This document shows positions 53,651 through 63,607 of a stretch of 64,000 nt of DNA, piece after piece. A program made the position numbers and the translations under genes. The notes below the pieces were generated by a model. It ran no database searches. It saw only the letters and a list, made by a program, of their open reading frames with translations, and was not told where the DNA came from. This DNA is from Herbiconiux sp. L3-i23 (lineage in GTDB: Bacteria; Actinomycetota; Actinomycetes; Actinomycetales; Microbacteriaceae), in the NCBI RefSeq assembly GCF_023734115.1, contig NZ_AP025737.1:2232001-2296000 (forward strand). The letters are read 5' to 3'. Numbering within the stretch: position 1 is the stretch's first letter; every line of letters begins with the position of its first letter.

Positions 53651-54973
53651 ATGGCACGACTGCAGCACTTCGGCTGGTTCTTCGCCCGCGGCTTCGGGCC
53701 GCAGGGATGGGGTCACCCCTACTGGGAGTGGAACTACGACTGGCGCACCCCCAAGCTCTACCAGCAAGCGGTGCGTGAGCTCGAGCAGGCGGGGCTCGAC
53801 CTCGTCATCCCCGAGGACGCCATCTCACTCGGCACCGACGAGACTCTCGACCTGCGCATCCGGTCGGCGTACGGCGGCCCCAAGCACGACCCGCTGATGC
53901 TCGTGCCCTACCTGCTCGACGCGACGGAGAAGATCGGCTTCGCACCCACAGTCAACGCGGGCGCGACCCCGCCGTACCTCGCGGCGCGCCAATTCGCGAC
54001 GCTGCAGCATCTGAGCGGCGGACGCGCGGGCATCAACCTCGTGACGGACGTGAAGAGCGCCCGCCACTTCGGTCTCGACGAGCTCTCGCACGACGCCGCC
54101 TATGACCGCGCCGAGGAGTGGATCGACGTCGCCCGCAAGCTCTGGCACAGCTGGGACGGCGGCGCGCACGTCGCCGACCGCGCCACCAACCGGTTCGCCG
54201 ACGCGTCCAAGCTCGATCGGTTCTCGCACGAAGGCGAGTACTTCCGGGTCGACGGGCCTCTGAACGCTGTGCCCTTCGGGCCGGAGGGCGACCCGGTCAT
54301 CGTCTCCCCTGGAGGCTCCGGACCAGGACTCGCTTTCGCCGGGCGCAACTCCGACGTCCAGCTCGCCCTCGCCCGCCTCACCGTCGAGGACGTCGTCGCC
54401 TACCGTCGCAAGATCCACGACGCCGCGATCGCGCAGGGCCGCTCCGCGCAGGACATCAAGGTGCTCTTCGTCTTCAAGCCCGAGATCGTATCGAGCCGCG
54501 AAGAGGCCGACCGGATCGTCGCCGCATCGCAGACCCCGTCCGACGAGGTGATCCGCGCGATCCTCGAAGGCCAGTCGAGCGACCTCGAGACCGACCTCAC
54601 CGTGCTCGACCTCGACAAGCCGGTCGACCCCGCGATCTTCGGCCAGCACGTGTCGCGCGGCACCATCAAGGGACTGCTCGGAAAGCACGAATCGTTCGAG
54701 GAGGCGACGCTGCGTCAGCTCGCCGTCGCGAAGGCGCGCAAGGGGCGCATCACCGACGGCAGCGGCTTCGTCGGCACCGCCGACGAGATCGCGGACTTCG
54801 TCGAAGCCCTCGGCGACGACGCCGACAACGACGGCTTCATCTTCTCGGGAGACCTGCACCCGGTGACGATCCACCGCACGCTCGACGAACTCGTGCCGAT
54901 CCTCCGCCGTCGCGGAGTGCTGCGCACCGAGTTCGGCGACGGCGGCCTGCGTGGCAACCTCACCGATTTCTGA
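53651..54973 (+). CDS. NtaA/DmoA-family FMN-dependent monooxygenase
   Basis: The 440-residue enzyme is a luciferase-like monooxygenase of the nitrilotriacetate/dimethylsulfide/alkanesulfonate type. It shows HFGWFFARGFGPQGWG near the start, VNAGATPPYLAARQFATLQH near 100, the SGGRAGINLVTDVKSARHFG segment near 120 and HEGEYFRVDGPLN near 195. Together with an FMN reductase and MetY it may release and assimilate sulfite or sulfide from organosulfur compounds. A GGAG site precedes ATG 53651. Confidence 0.9.
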   Translation: MARLQHFGWFFARGFGPQGWGHPYWEWNYDWRTPKLYQQAVRELEQAGLDLVIPEDAISLGTDETLDLRIRSAYGGPKHDPLMLVPYLLDATEKIGFAPTVNAGATPPYLAARQFATLQHLSGGRAGINLVTDVKSARHFGLDELSHDAAYDRAEEWIDVARKLWHSWDGGAHVADRATNRFADASKLDRFSHEGEYFRVDGPLNAVPFGPEGDPVIVSPGGSGPGLAFAGRNSDVQLALARLTVEDVVAYRRKIHDAAIAQGRSAQDIKVLFVFKPEIVSSREEADRIVAASQTPSDEVIRAILEGQSSDLETDLTVLDLDKPVDPAIFGQHVSRGTIKGLLGKHESFEEATLRQLAVAKARKGRITDGSGFVGTADEIADFVEALGDDADNDGFIFSGDLHPVTIHRTLDELVPILRRRGVLRTEFGDGGLRGNLTDF

Positions 54974-55048
54974 CGCACAGCTTCGCGTGCACCACGAGTC
55001 GTAGAGTCCCGAACTGTCCGTGAACGACGCGACCCGAAGGAGAACGAG

Positions 55049-55819
55049 ATGAGCGTGGCCGACAAGGCGACCGAACTTCAGCGACTGCACCAGGCCCCCG
55101 AGATCCTGCGGGTGGTCAATGTGTGGGACGCCGTCACCGCGAAGACAATCGCGGCACTGCCCGAGACCAAGGCGATCGCAACCGCCGGCCACTCCATCGC
55201 CGCGATGTACGGATACGAGGACGGCGGCATGCCCCTCGACCTCGCCCTCCAGGGCGCCAAGACGGTCGCCGAGGCGGTGGACCTGCCGGTCACCGCAGAC
55301 CTCGACGACGGCTACGACGAGCCGGGCGAGACCATCCGCCGCGCGATCGGCTTCGGGATCGTCGGCGCCAACGTCGAAGACCGCCTCCGACCGCTCGCCG
55401 AATCGGTCGCGCGCGTCGAACAGATCGTCCGGGCCGCCGAGAGCGAAGGGGTGGCCTTCCAGCTGAACGCCCGCACCGACGCGATCGTCCGTGGCGGGGA
55501 CAAGCCGCTGGACGACAAGATCGCCGACGCCATCGAGCGGGGTCGCGCCTACCTCGACGCCGGAGCTCCGCTCGTCTTCGTTCCCGGTGCCATCGACCGC
55601 GCCGTCGTCGAGCGCCTCGTCGAGGGACTCGGAGCCGGCAACCTTTCGGTTATCGGCCTGCCCGGCGCGCTGACGGCCGCCGAGTACGAGAGCCTCGGCG
55701 TGGCCCGCATCTCATACGGGCCGCTGACGCAGCGCGTCGCGCTGCGGGCCCTCCGCGACCTCGCGACCGACCTGTACGCCGATGGGGTCATCCCCGAGGA
55801 CACGCCCGCCCTCAACTGA
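55049..55819 (+). CDS. Isocitrate lyase/phosphoenolpyruvate mutase-family protein
   Basis: The 256-residue TIM barrel has the superfamily features: VVNVWDAVTAKTIAALPETK near residue 20, TADLDDGYDEPGETIRRA near 85 with metal-binding Asp residues, and GANVEDRLRPLAES near 110. It lacks the isocitrate-lyase KKCGH motif, so a carboxyphosphonoenolpyruvate mutase-like or oxaloacetate-decarboxylase-like role is more likely than isocitrate lyase. AGGAG precedes the ATG, and TAGAGT at 55000-55005 is a candidate -10. A terminator follows. Confidence 0.87.
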   Translation: MSVADKATELQRLHQAPEILRVVNVWDAVTAKTIAALPETKAIATAGHSIAAMYGYEDGGMPLDLALQGAKTVAEAVDLPVTADLDDGYDEPGETIRRAIGFGIVGANVEDRLRPLAESVARVEQIVRAAESEGVAFQLNARTDAIVRGGDKPLDDKIADAIERGRAYLDAGAPLVFVPGAIDRAVVERLVEGLGAGNLSVIGLPGALTAAEYESLGVARISYGPLTQRVALRALRDLATDLYADGVIPEDTPALN

Positions 55820-55833
55820 CGGTCATCGAGTGT

Positions 55834-55867
55834 AAAGGGGCGCTGGTCGAATGGCCGGCGCCCCTTT
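55834..55867 (+). terminator. Intrinsic terminator with T-run
   Basis: AAAGGGGCGC (55834-55843) pairs perfectly with GCGCCCCTTT (55858-55867), followed by TCG. This is the only candidate in the window with a clear T-run. It ends the unit that includes the isocitrate lyase-family gene. Confidence 0.85.
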
Positions 55868-55899
55868 TCGCGGTCTCGACTCGGCAGTGCCGCGCGTCC

Positions 55900-55937
55900 T
55901 TTTGCACCATGGCCGCCAGAGTGCAATACTGCACGAT

Positions 55938-55955
<18 letters not shown>
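55900..55955. promoter_or_regulatory. Promoter and symmetrical operator of the TetR-MFS unit
   Basis: TTGCAC (55902-55907) as -35 and AATACT (55925-55930) as -10 are 17 bases apart. Superposed is a large dyad centred at 55927.5: TTTTGCAC (55900-55907), the palindrome GTGCAATACTGCAC (55921-55934) and GTGCAAAA (55948-55955) are equally spaced from the centre. A dimeric regulator could occupy the outer half-sites and the centre. It overlaps the -10, so binding should repress the TetR gene and the MFS gene. Confidence 0.8.
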
Positions 55956-58251
<2,296 letters not shown>

Positions 58252-58264
58252 CCCCGAGCCGTAC

Positions 58265-58328
58265 CGACGAGGTGCCCAGTTCTGCGGGTGTGAGCGCTCA
58301 CACACCGACAGAACTGGGCACCTCGTCG
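58265..58328. repeat. Palindromic hairpin element, family B copy 2
   Basis: Arms 58265-58284 and 58309-58328 are perfectly complementary over 20 bases (core TGCCCAGTTCTG), and the loop contains TGTGAGCGCTCACA at 58289-58302, itself a perfect palindrome. Almost the whole 64 bases can pair. It lies 13 bases past the MFS stop codon and serves as a likely terminator. Confidence 0.85.
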
Positions 58329-58341
58329 TCTCCGCTGCGTC

Positions 58342-58397
58342 GACTCGCCCGCTTCACCCCGTGTTCTGCGCCCCGGACGGGGTGAAGTGGGCGAGTC
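58342..58397. terminator. 21-bp hairpin at the 3' end of the ATPase pseudogene
   Basis: 58342-58362 and 58377-58397 are complementary with one mismatch in 21. The right arm overlaps the ancestral stop codon (58396-58398) of the ATPase gene on the minus strand, so the stem could terminate that transcript. Confidence 0.6.
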
Positions 58398-58858
58398 AGC
58401 CCCAGCTCAGGTGAGTGGCGATCTCTGCGGCGATGTCCTGCAGGGAGCGGCCGTCGGTGGGCACCCGGATGGCACCCTGCACCTGCGCGAGGCGATTCGC
58501 CGGTCTCGCGGTGGCTCAGCCGTTCGGCGACGGTGTCGTCGGATGCGTCGAGTACGATCTTGGTCACGTTCGGCTCGCCGCCCATCGCCGCCGCGAGCGT
58601 GGCTGCTTCGAGCACGGCGACGGTGTTGACGTAGATGAGCCGCGTGTATCCGCTCTCTCGGTAGTTGGCCCACACGGCGGCGAGGTTGCGTTCGGCCATG
58701 CGGGTGGCCCATGGGGTGGGATGCGCGAGGTCGAGGAAGTCGCCGTCGAGGTAGGCGTGCTGCACGTCCCGCTCCACGAGCAGGTCGTGCACCGCGAACC
58801 CGACACTCGTCTTCCCGGCCCCGGACCGCCCGGAGACCAACAGCAGCTCCTCGCCCAC
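58396..58858 (-). pseudogene. AAA-type ATPase/kinase-like gene with internal frameshift
   Basis: Codons from GTG 58858 encode LLLVSGRSGAGKTSVGFAV (Walker A GRSGAGKTS near residue 10) and continue normally to ERLSHRETGE near residue 119. After that the frame reads Arg/His-rich nonsense. In the next frame the sequence ANRLAQVQGAIRVPTDGRS then DIAAEIATHLSWG and a stop at 58398-58396 resemble the usual C-terminal end of such ATPases. The total of 463 bases is not a multiple of three. A deletion of about 18 residues' worth near 58500 would explain both. It is leaderless-type (TAGCGT six bases before GTG). Confidence 0.7.
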
Positions 58859-58902
58859 GGGTCCACGCTACCGACCGGCCGTCGCACGAGCGGAAGGGTC
58901 CC

Positions 58903-59240
58903 CACCGGTCGTCGAGTAGCGACGGAGGAGCGTATCGAGTCCCCCCGCGCAAACGTGCGCGGTGGGCCCAGGGTCGAGTAAGCGAAGCGCATCGAGACCA
59001 CAGCGCCAACGTCTGGCACGTCTGCTCTCGATGCGCTCGTTCCTCGCTTACTCGAGCCGTCTCGATACGGGCCTGGCGGCCCTACTCGACGACCGGGGCT
59101 GCGACACGCGCCCTTCGTATCGCTTCGCGGGGCGGGCGGGGACTTCCTCCGGTCGTTGAGTAGCGACGAAGGAGCGTATCGAAACGGGTCGAGTAAGCGA
59201 AGCACATCGAGACAGCGGCACCCACTCGACGACCGGAACA
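58903..59240. repeat. REP-like nested inverted repeat region (family A related)
   Basis: Within this 412-base non-coding gap, GGTCGTCGAGTAGCGACG at 58907 and CTACTCGACGACCGG near 59081 are inverted copies, and GGTCGTTGAGTAGCGACG with ACTCGACGACCGG repeats it at 59150-59237. Between them are runs such as GTCGAGTAAGCGAAGC and its inverse. It lies between the ATPase pseudogene and the MMPL gene's 3' end. I find no gene in it. Confidence 0.75.
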
Positions 59241-59270
59241 GGATTCCGGCCGTCGAGAGGGCGCTCAGGG

Positions 59271-61772
59271 TCAGACCGTCGTGGTCGGGGTCTCCGGGGT
59301 GTGGTGGCGGCGCTCCAGGGCGGCGCCCTCGACGTCGACGTTCGGGACGATCCGGTCCAGCCACTTCGGCAGCCACCACGCGGAGCGGCCCAGCAGGTGC
59401 ATGAGCGCCGGCATCAGCAGCAGACGGACGACGAACGCGTCGAGGAGAACACCGAACGCGAGACCGAACCCGATCGAGCGGATGATCGTCGACTCCGAGA
59501 ACACGAATCCGCCGAACACCGACACCATGATCAGGGCCGCGGCGATGACGACGGCACGTCCCGCCTTGAATCCCTGCATGACCGCCTCGCGCGCGCTCGC
59601 ACCGTGCACGTACGCCTCGCGCATGCCGGAGGCGAGGAACAGCTGGTAGTCCATCGCGAGTCCGAACAGGATGCCGACGAGGATCACGGGCAGGAAGCTC
59701 AGGATCGGCCCGGTGCTGTGCAGCCCGATGATCTCGGCACCCCACCCCCATTGGAACACGGCGACGGTGGCGCCATAGGTCGCGAACAGCGACAACACGA
59801 ACCCGCCGGTCGCGATCAGCGGCACGAGCAGTGACCGGAACACGACGATCATGATGAGCAGCGACAGACCGACGACGACTGTCAGGTAGAGCGGCAGCAC
59901 GTTGGCGAGGCTCTCCGAGATGTCGATGTTGATCGCCGCCTGACCGGCGACGCCGAGCTCGATGTCGTCGCCGACGGTCAGCCCGCGCAGGTCGCGCACG
60001 AGCTGCTCCGTCGAGACGCTGTTCGGCCCTTCGGCGGGTACGACCTGGAACGCGGCGAGCAGGTTGTCGTCGGAGGTGGCGACCGGCGCGACGGCGACGA
60101 CATCGCCCTCGTCGTAGATCGCCTGACCGATCTCGGCCTGCAGTGCGAGCAGCTCGTCGTCGTCGGTGCCCTCGGGCAGATCGGCGGTGACGAGGAGAGG
60201 ACCGTTGGTGCCCTCACCGAACTTCTCGTTCGTGATGGTGAACGCCTGGTACGACGACGACCCCTCGGGCTCGGATCCGCCGTCGGGCAGTCCGAGTCGC
60301 ATGGACAGCGCGGGGATGGCGACGACGAGCAGGGCGACGACGCTGAGCAGCACGGTCGCGACGGCGCGCACCGTCGGCATCGGACGCACCGCGTCGACGT
60401 GCTTGTGCTCGTCGTGGCCGATGCGGGCGCGGGCACGCTTGCTGAGCACACGCTCCCCCGCCATGCCGAGGATCGCGGGGGTCAACGAGATGGCGATGAG
60501 GACCGCGATCGCGACGCACGCGGCGCCGACGGTGCCCATCAGGCCGAGGAACGGAACCCCGGTCACGTTGAGCGCGAGCAGTGCGACGACGACGGTAGCT
60601 CCGGCGAAGACGACTGCGTTGCCGGCCGTGCCGTTCGCGAGTCCGATCGACTCACGCACCTCGGCCCCGTGAAGGAGCTGCTTGCGGTGCCGGTTGATGA
60701 TGAACAGCGAGTAGTCGATACCCACAGCGAGACCCAGCATGACTCCGAGCACCGGAGTCACCGAGGCCATCTGCACGACGCCCGAGAAGGCGAGCGAGCC
60801 GACCACACCGACGGCGACGCCGACGAGCGCGGTGATGATCGGGAACGAGGCGGCGAGCAGCGATCCGAGCATGACGAGCAGCACGACGGCCGCGACGACC
60901 AGGCCAACGGCCTCGCCGACTCCGAAGATCTGCGGGACGCCCTGGGCGATCTCGGTCGAGAAGCCGACCTCGACACCGTCGATCGGCTCGGACTCGAAGT
61001 GGTCGATGACGCCCTGCTTCGCATCCTCCGAGAGCTCGAGGCGGGGCTCGGTGAACGATACGTTGACGATGGCGGTCGAGCCGTCGTCGGACACGATCCG
61101 GATGTCGGATGCGAGGTCGGCGAGCTGGGCACCGAGCTCGAGCTGAGTCGTCTGCGCTTCGATCTCGGCCCGGCCGCTGTCGATCTGCGCCTGCTGCTCG
61201 GTGATGACCGCCCGCTGGGCGTCGAGCGTCTGCTGCTGCGCGTCGAGCTGGGTGGTCGGCAGGCCCGCGCCCTCGAGCTGCGCTCGCGCCGCGTCCAGCT
61301 GAGCCTGACCGGCCTCGAGCTGCTGCAGCCCGGCGTCGAGCTGCGTCTGCCCCTGTTCGAGCTGATCGACGGCGGCGGCGATCTGCGCCTGCCCGTCCGT
61401 GAGCTGCTGCGTTTGCTCCGCCTGCTGGGCGGCTGCCTCGAAGGGGTCGATGATGTCGGCGACGTCGTCGAGGTCGCGCCCGTCGGCGACGAGGGCGCTG
61501 ATGGCGGCGCGCTGCTCGTCGGAGAGTTCGGACCCGTCCTCGGTGCTGAAGACGACCGTGCCGGAGGCGCCGCTGAAGTCGGGCAGCTTCTCGGAGAGCT
61601 CGTCGGTCACCTCACCGGACGCGGTGCCCGGGATGTCGAAGCTGTTGGTGAGCGACTTGAAGCCGATGAGGAAGCCACCGACCGCGACCGCGAGGACGAC
61701 GATCCACGCGACGATCACCACCCACGCCCGTTGCGCCGCAAATGTGCCCAACCGGTAGAGCAGTTCCGCCAT
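59271..61772 (-). CDS. MMPL-family (RND superfamily) transporter
   Basis: The 833-residue protein has 12 membrane helices in two repeats, with long extracytoplasmic loops after helix 1 and helix 7. GIDYSLFIINRHRKQL near residue 355 and the matching GLAMDYQLFLASGMREAY near 720 are the MMPL proton-relay helices. The first loop includes an alpha-helical Gln-rich stretch (about 118-215, with QLEQGQTQLDAGLQQLEAGQ), predicted coiled coil. Substrates of actinobacterial MMPL proteins are often lipids. GAGAGGA precedes the ATG. A divergent TetR gene is 71 bases away. Confidence 0.93.
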   Translation of the reverse strand: MAELLYRLGTFAAQRAWVVIVAWIVVLAVAVGGFLIGFKSLTNSFDIPGTASGEVTDELSEKLPDFSGASGTVVFSTEDGSELSDEQRAAISALVADGRDLDDVADIIDPFEAAAQQAEQTQQLTDGQAQIAAAVDQLEQGQTQLDAGLQQLEAGQAQLDAARAQLEGAGLPTTQLDAQQQTLDAQRAVITEQQAQIDSGRAEIEAQTTQLELGAQLADLASDIRIVSDDGSTAIVNVSFTEPRLELSEDAKQGVIDHFESEPIDGVEVGFSTEIAQGVPQIFGVGEAVGLVVAAVVLLVMLGSLLAASFPIITALVGVAVGVVGSLAFSGVVQMASVTPVLGVMLGLAVGIDYSLFIINRHRKQLLHGAEVRESIGLANGTAGNAVVFAGATVVVALLALNVTGVPFLGLMGTVGAACVAIAVLIAISLTPAILGMAGERVLSKRARARIGHDEHKHVDAVRPMPTVRAVATVLLSVVALLVVAIPALSMRLGLPDGGSEPEGSSSYQAFTITNEKFGEGTNGPLLVTADLPEGTDDDELLALQAEIGQAIYDEGDVVAVAPVATSDDNLLAAFQVVPAEGPNSVSTEQLVRDLRGLTVGDDIELGVAGQAAINIDISESLANVLPLYLTVVVGLSLLIMIVVFRSLLVPLIATGGFVLSLFATYGATVAVFQWGWGAEIIGLHSTGPILSFLPVILVGILFGLAMDYQLFLASGMREAYVHGASAREAVMQGFKAGRAVVIAAALIMVSVFGGFVFSESTIIRSIGFGLAFGVLLDAFVVRLLLMPALMHLLGRSAWWLPKWLDRIVPNVDVEGAALERRHHTPETPTTTV

Positions 61773-61795
61773 CTCGTGTCCTCTCGTGGAAGCAA

Positions 61796-61816
61796 ACGGT
61801 TAATGATACGCACCGT
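61796..61816. promoter_or_regulatory. Candidate TetR operator between MMPL and TetR genes
   Basis: ACGGT at 61796-61800 and ACCGT at 61812-61816 form an inverted repeat with 11-base spacing. The spacer contains TATCAT on the minus strand (61803-61808), a -10 for the MMPL gene. A repressor bound here would silence MMPL. TAGGAT at 61838-61843 is the TetR gene's -10. Confidence 0.6.
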
Positions 61817-61849
61817 CTCATCTAGCGAAGATGAACGTAGGATATGAAC

Positions 61850-62434
61850 ATGTCCGAGCACCGCCAGGGTCCGGTCCGCAGCGAGGCGGCACGGCGCGCG
61901 ATCCTCGAAGCGACCGCCCGCCAGTTCGAGGCGAAGGGCTACGACCACCTCACCATGGAGGGCATCGCCGCCGCTGCGGGGGTCGGAAAGCAGACCATCT
62001 ACCGCTGGTGGCCTTCCCGCGGCGCGCTTGTCGCGGAATGCCTGATCTCAGGCCAGTTGCTGCCCGATCGTTTCGGCTTGCCGGACACCGGGGATCTGCG
62101 CGCGGACCTCGTCGCCTGGCTGGGAACGATCTTCGAGTTCGCCGCCGACCCGAGCGGGGAGGCGGTCGTCCGCTCGCTGGTCGCGGCGGCGGCCGAGAAC
62201 GTCGACGTCGGCCGGCGACTGCACGAGAGCCTCGGCGCCACGCAGTCCCTCGTCGCCCGTCTCCAGTCCGCGGTCGATTCGGGCGAGTTGCGGACGGATG
62301 CCCCGCTCCCGGATATCGGCGACGCGTTGGTCGGCGCCATGCTGCTGCGTGCCCTCAGCCGCACGACGGCGGAACCGGGAGTCGCGGAACGCCTGGTCGA
62401 CGTCGTCCTGGTCGGCCTCATCGCCCCCCGCTGA
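61850..62434 (+). CDS. TetR-family transcriptional regulator
   Basis: The 194-residue product has the TetR helix-turn-helix LTMEGIAAAAGVGKQTIYRWWPSRGAL near residues 34-60. ATG 61850 is preferred because TAGGAT lies exactly six bases upstream, giving a leaderless transcript; the ATG two codons earlier is the alternative. Being divergent to the MMPL gene at 71 bases, it probably controls that exporter. The ligand is unknown. Confidence 0.92.
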   Translation: MSEHRQGPVRSEAARRAILEATARQFEAKGYDHLTMEGIAAAAGVGKQTIYRWWPSRGALVAECLISGQLLPDRFGLPDTGDLRADLVAWLGTIFEFAADPSGEAVVRSLVAAAAENVDVGRRLHESLGATQSLVARLQSAVDSGELRTDAPLPDIGDALVGAMLLRALSRTTAEPGVAERLVDVVLVGLIAPR

Positions 62435-62444
62435 GCGGTACTGG

Positions 62445-62560
62445 TCGCTGAGGCGCCGCGAAGCGGCCCACGCGAAGCGACGGGTCGCAGATTCGCCGCT
62501 ACCTGCACCCTGCAACTCGCGTCATTTCGCGACGGGCCTAGCGGCCCTCCTCAATGACCA
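62445..62560. repeat. REP-like repeat (family A), variant unit
   Basis: GGTCGCTGAGGCGCCGCGAA at 62443 begins a degenerate unit with GAAGCGACGGGTCGC, and ATTTCGCGACGGGCCTAGCG at 62525 ends in CCTCCTCAATGACC. The pattern matches the units at 3590-3735. It lies between the TetR gene and family-B copy 3. Confidence 0.6.
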
Positions 62561-62562
62561 GG

Positions 62563-62610
62563 TGCCCAGTTCTGCGGGTGTCTTGCGGCTGGAACCCGCA
62601 GAACTGGGCA
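62563..62610 (-). repeat. Palindromic hairpin element, family B copy 3
   Basis: TGCCCAGTTCTGCGGGT at 62563-62579 pairs perfectly over 17 bases with 62594-62610, with a 14-base loop. It starts two bases past the exonuclease stop codon on the minus strand, and is a likely terminator for that gene. The core is the same as in copies 1 and 2. Confidence 0.85.
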
Positions 62611-62612
62611 TC

Positions 62613-63539
62613 TCAGCGGTCGAGGCTGGCGAGGACTCGGCGGGCTGATTCGCCGAGGCCCCAGCGCTCCGTCAACGCCGCGAACTTCTCGCGGCCCTCG
62701 TCGGTCAGGCCGATGGTCGCGTCGAACTCCGGCAGGTCGAGGTCGCGTGCCACCGCCACCACCGCGGGAGCTCGGGTGAGATAGTCGGACGCCGCGCGGA
62801 TCTTCGCCTTCACTCCCGGGGCCATCGACGACGACGCCCCACCGTCGGCGGCAGCGACGATGCCGTCGAGGTCGCCGTACTGCGCGAGCAGCGTCGCCGC
62901 CGTCTTCTCTCCCACCCCGGCGACACCCGGAAGCCCGTCCGAGGTGTCGCCGCGCATCGCGGCGAAATCGGCGTATTGCGCCGCGGAGACGCCGTACTTG
63001 GACTTCAGCACGTCATCGGTGACGATCTCGAGCTTGCTCATACCGCGCGCCGTGTAGATGACGCGTACGTCGCGGGAGTCGTCGACGACCTGGAACAGGT
63101 CGCGGTCCCCCGTGACCACATCGGTCGGCATCGTCGCCGTGGCGGCGAGCGTGCCGATGATGTCGTCGGCCTCGTACTCGGCCTTGCCGACGATCGGGAT
63201 GCCGAGCGCCGTGAGCGTCTCGACGATGATCGGCACCTGCACCGTCAGCGGGTCCGGCACGACCTCGATATCCGACCCCGCCTCGACGACCTCGGCGACC
63301 CGATGGGTCTTGTAGGTCGGGATCAGGTCGACCCGCCACTGCGGGCGCCAGTCGACATCCCAGCAGGCGACGAGCTCGGTGGCCCGGAACTCGGGCACGA
63401 GCTTCGCGATCATGTCGAGCAGCCCGCGCACCGCGTTCACCGGCGTCCCGTCCGGAGCCTTCACCGTGTCGGGCACGCCGTAGAAGGCGCGGAAGTAGAG
63501 GGCTGCGGTGTCGAGCAGCATCCGGCGGCCGTCGGTCAT
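62613..63539 (-). CDS. 5'-3' exonuclease (PolI-type N-terminal domain)
   Basis: The 308-residue product is a stand-alone PIN/FLAP-type 5'-3' exonuclease, like the N-terminal domain of DNA polymerase I. Acidic metal ligands are seen in MLLDTAALYFRAFYG near the start, AEYEADDIIGTLA near 120, VTGDRDLFQVVDD near 140, and the helix-three-turn-helix GDTSDGLPGVAGVGEKTAA near 195. No polymerase domain follows. Such stand-alone nucleases process flaps or RNA primers. ATG 63539 is preferred, with the -10-like CACACT six bases upstream. Confidence 0.93.
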   Translation of the reverse strand: MTDGRRMLLDTAALYFRAFYGVPDTVKAPDGTPVNAVRGLLDMIAKLVPEFRATELVACWDVDWRPQWRVDLIPTYKTHRVAEVVEAGSDIEVVPDPLTVQVPIIVETLTALGIPIVGKAEYEADDIIGTLAATATMPTDVVTGDRDLFQVVDDSRDVRVIYTARGMSKLEIVTDDVLKSKYGVSAAQYADFAAMRGDTSDGLPGVAGVGEKTAATLLAQYGDLDGIVAAADGGASSSMAPGVKAKIRAASDYLTRAPAVVAVARDLDLPEFDATIGLTDEGREKFAALTERWGLGESARRVLASLDR

Positions 63540-63607
63540 TGCACCAGTGTGGCGCAGAAGAGGCGGCGAGCGCTCAAGCCCTTCGTATCGCTTCGCGCGG
63601 CGGGCGG

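Noticed and set aside
58859-59270. A small gene in the 412-base gap between the ATPase pseudogene and the MMPL gene
   Set aside because: The open frames present run through inverted repeat units and encode Arg/Ser-rich sequence without a start signal.
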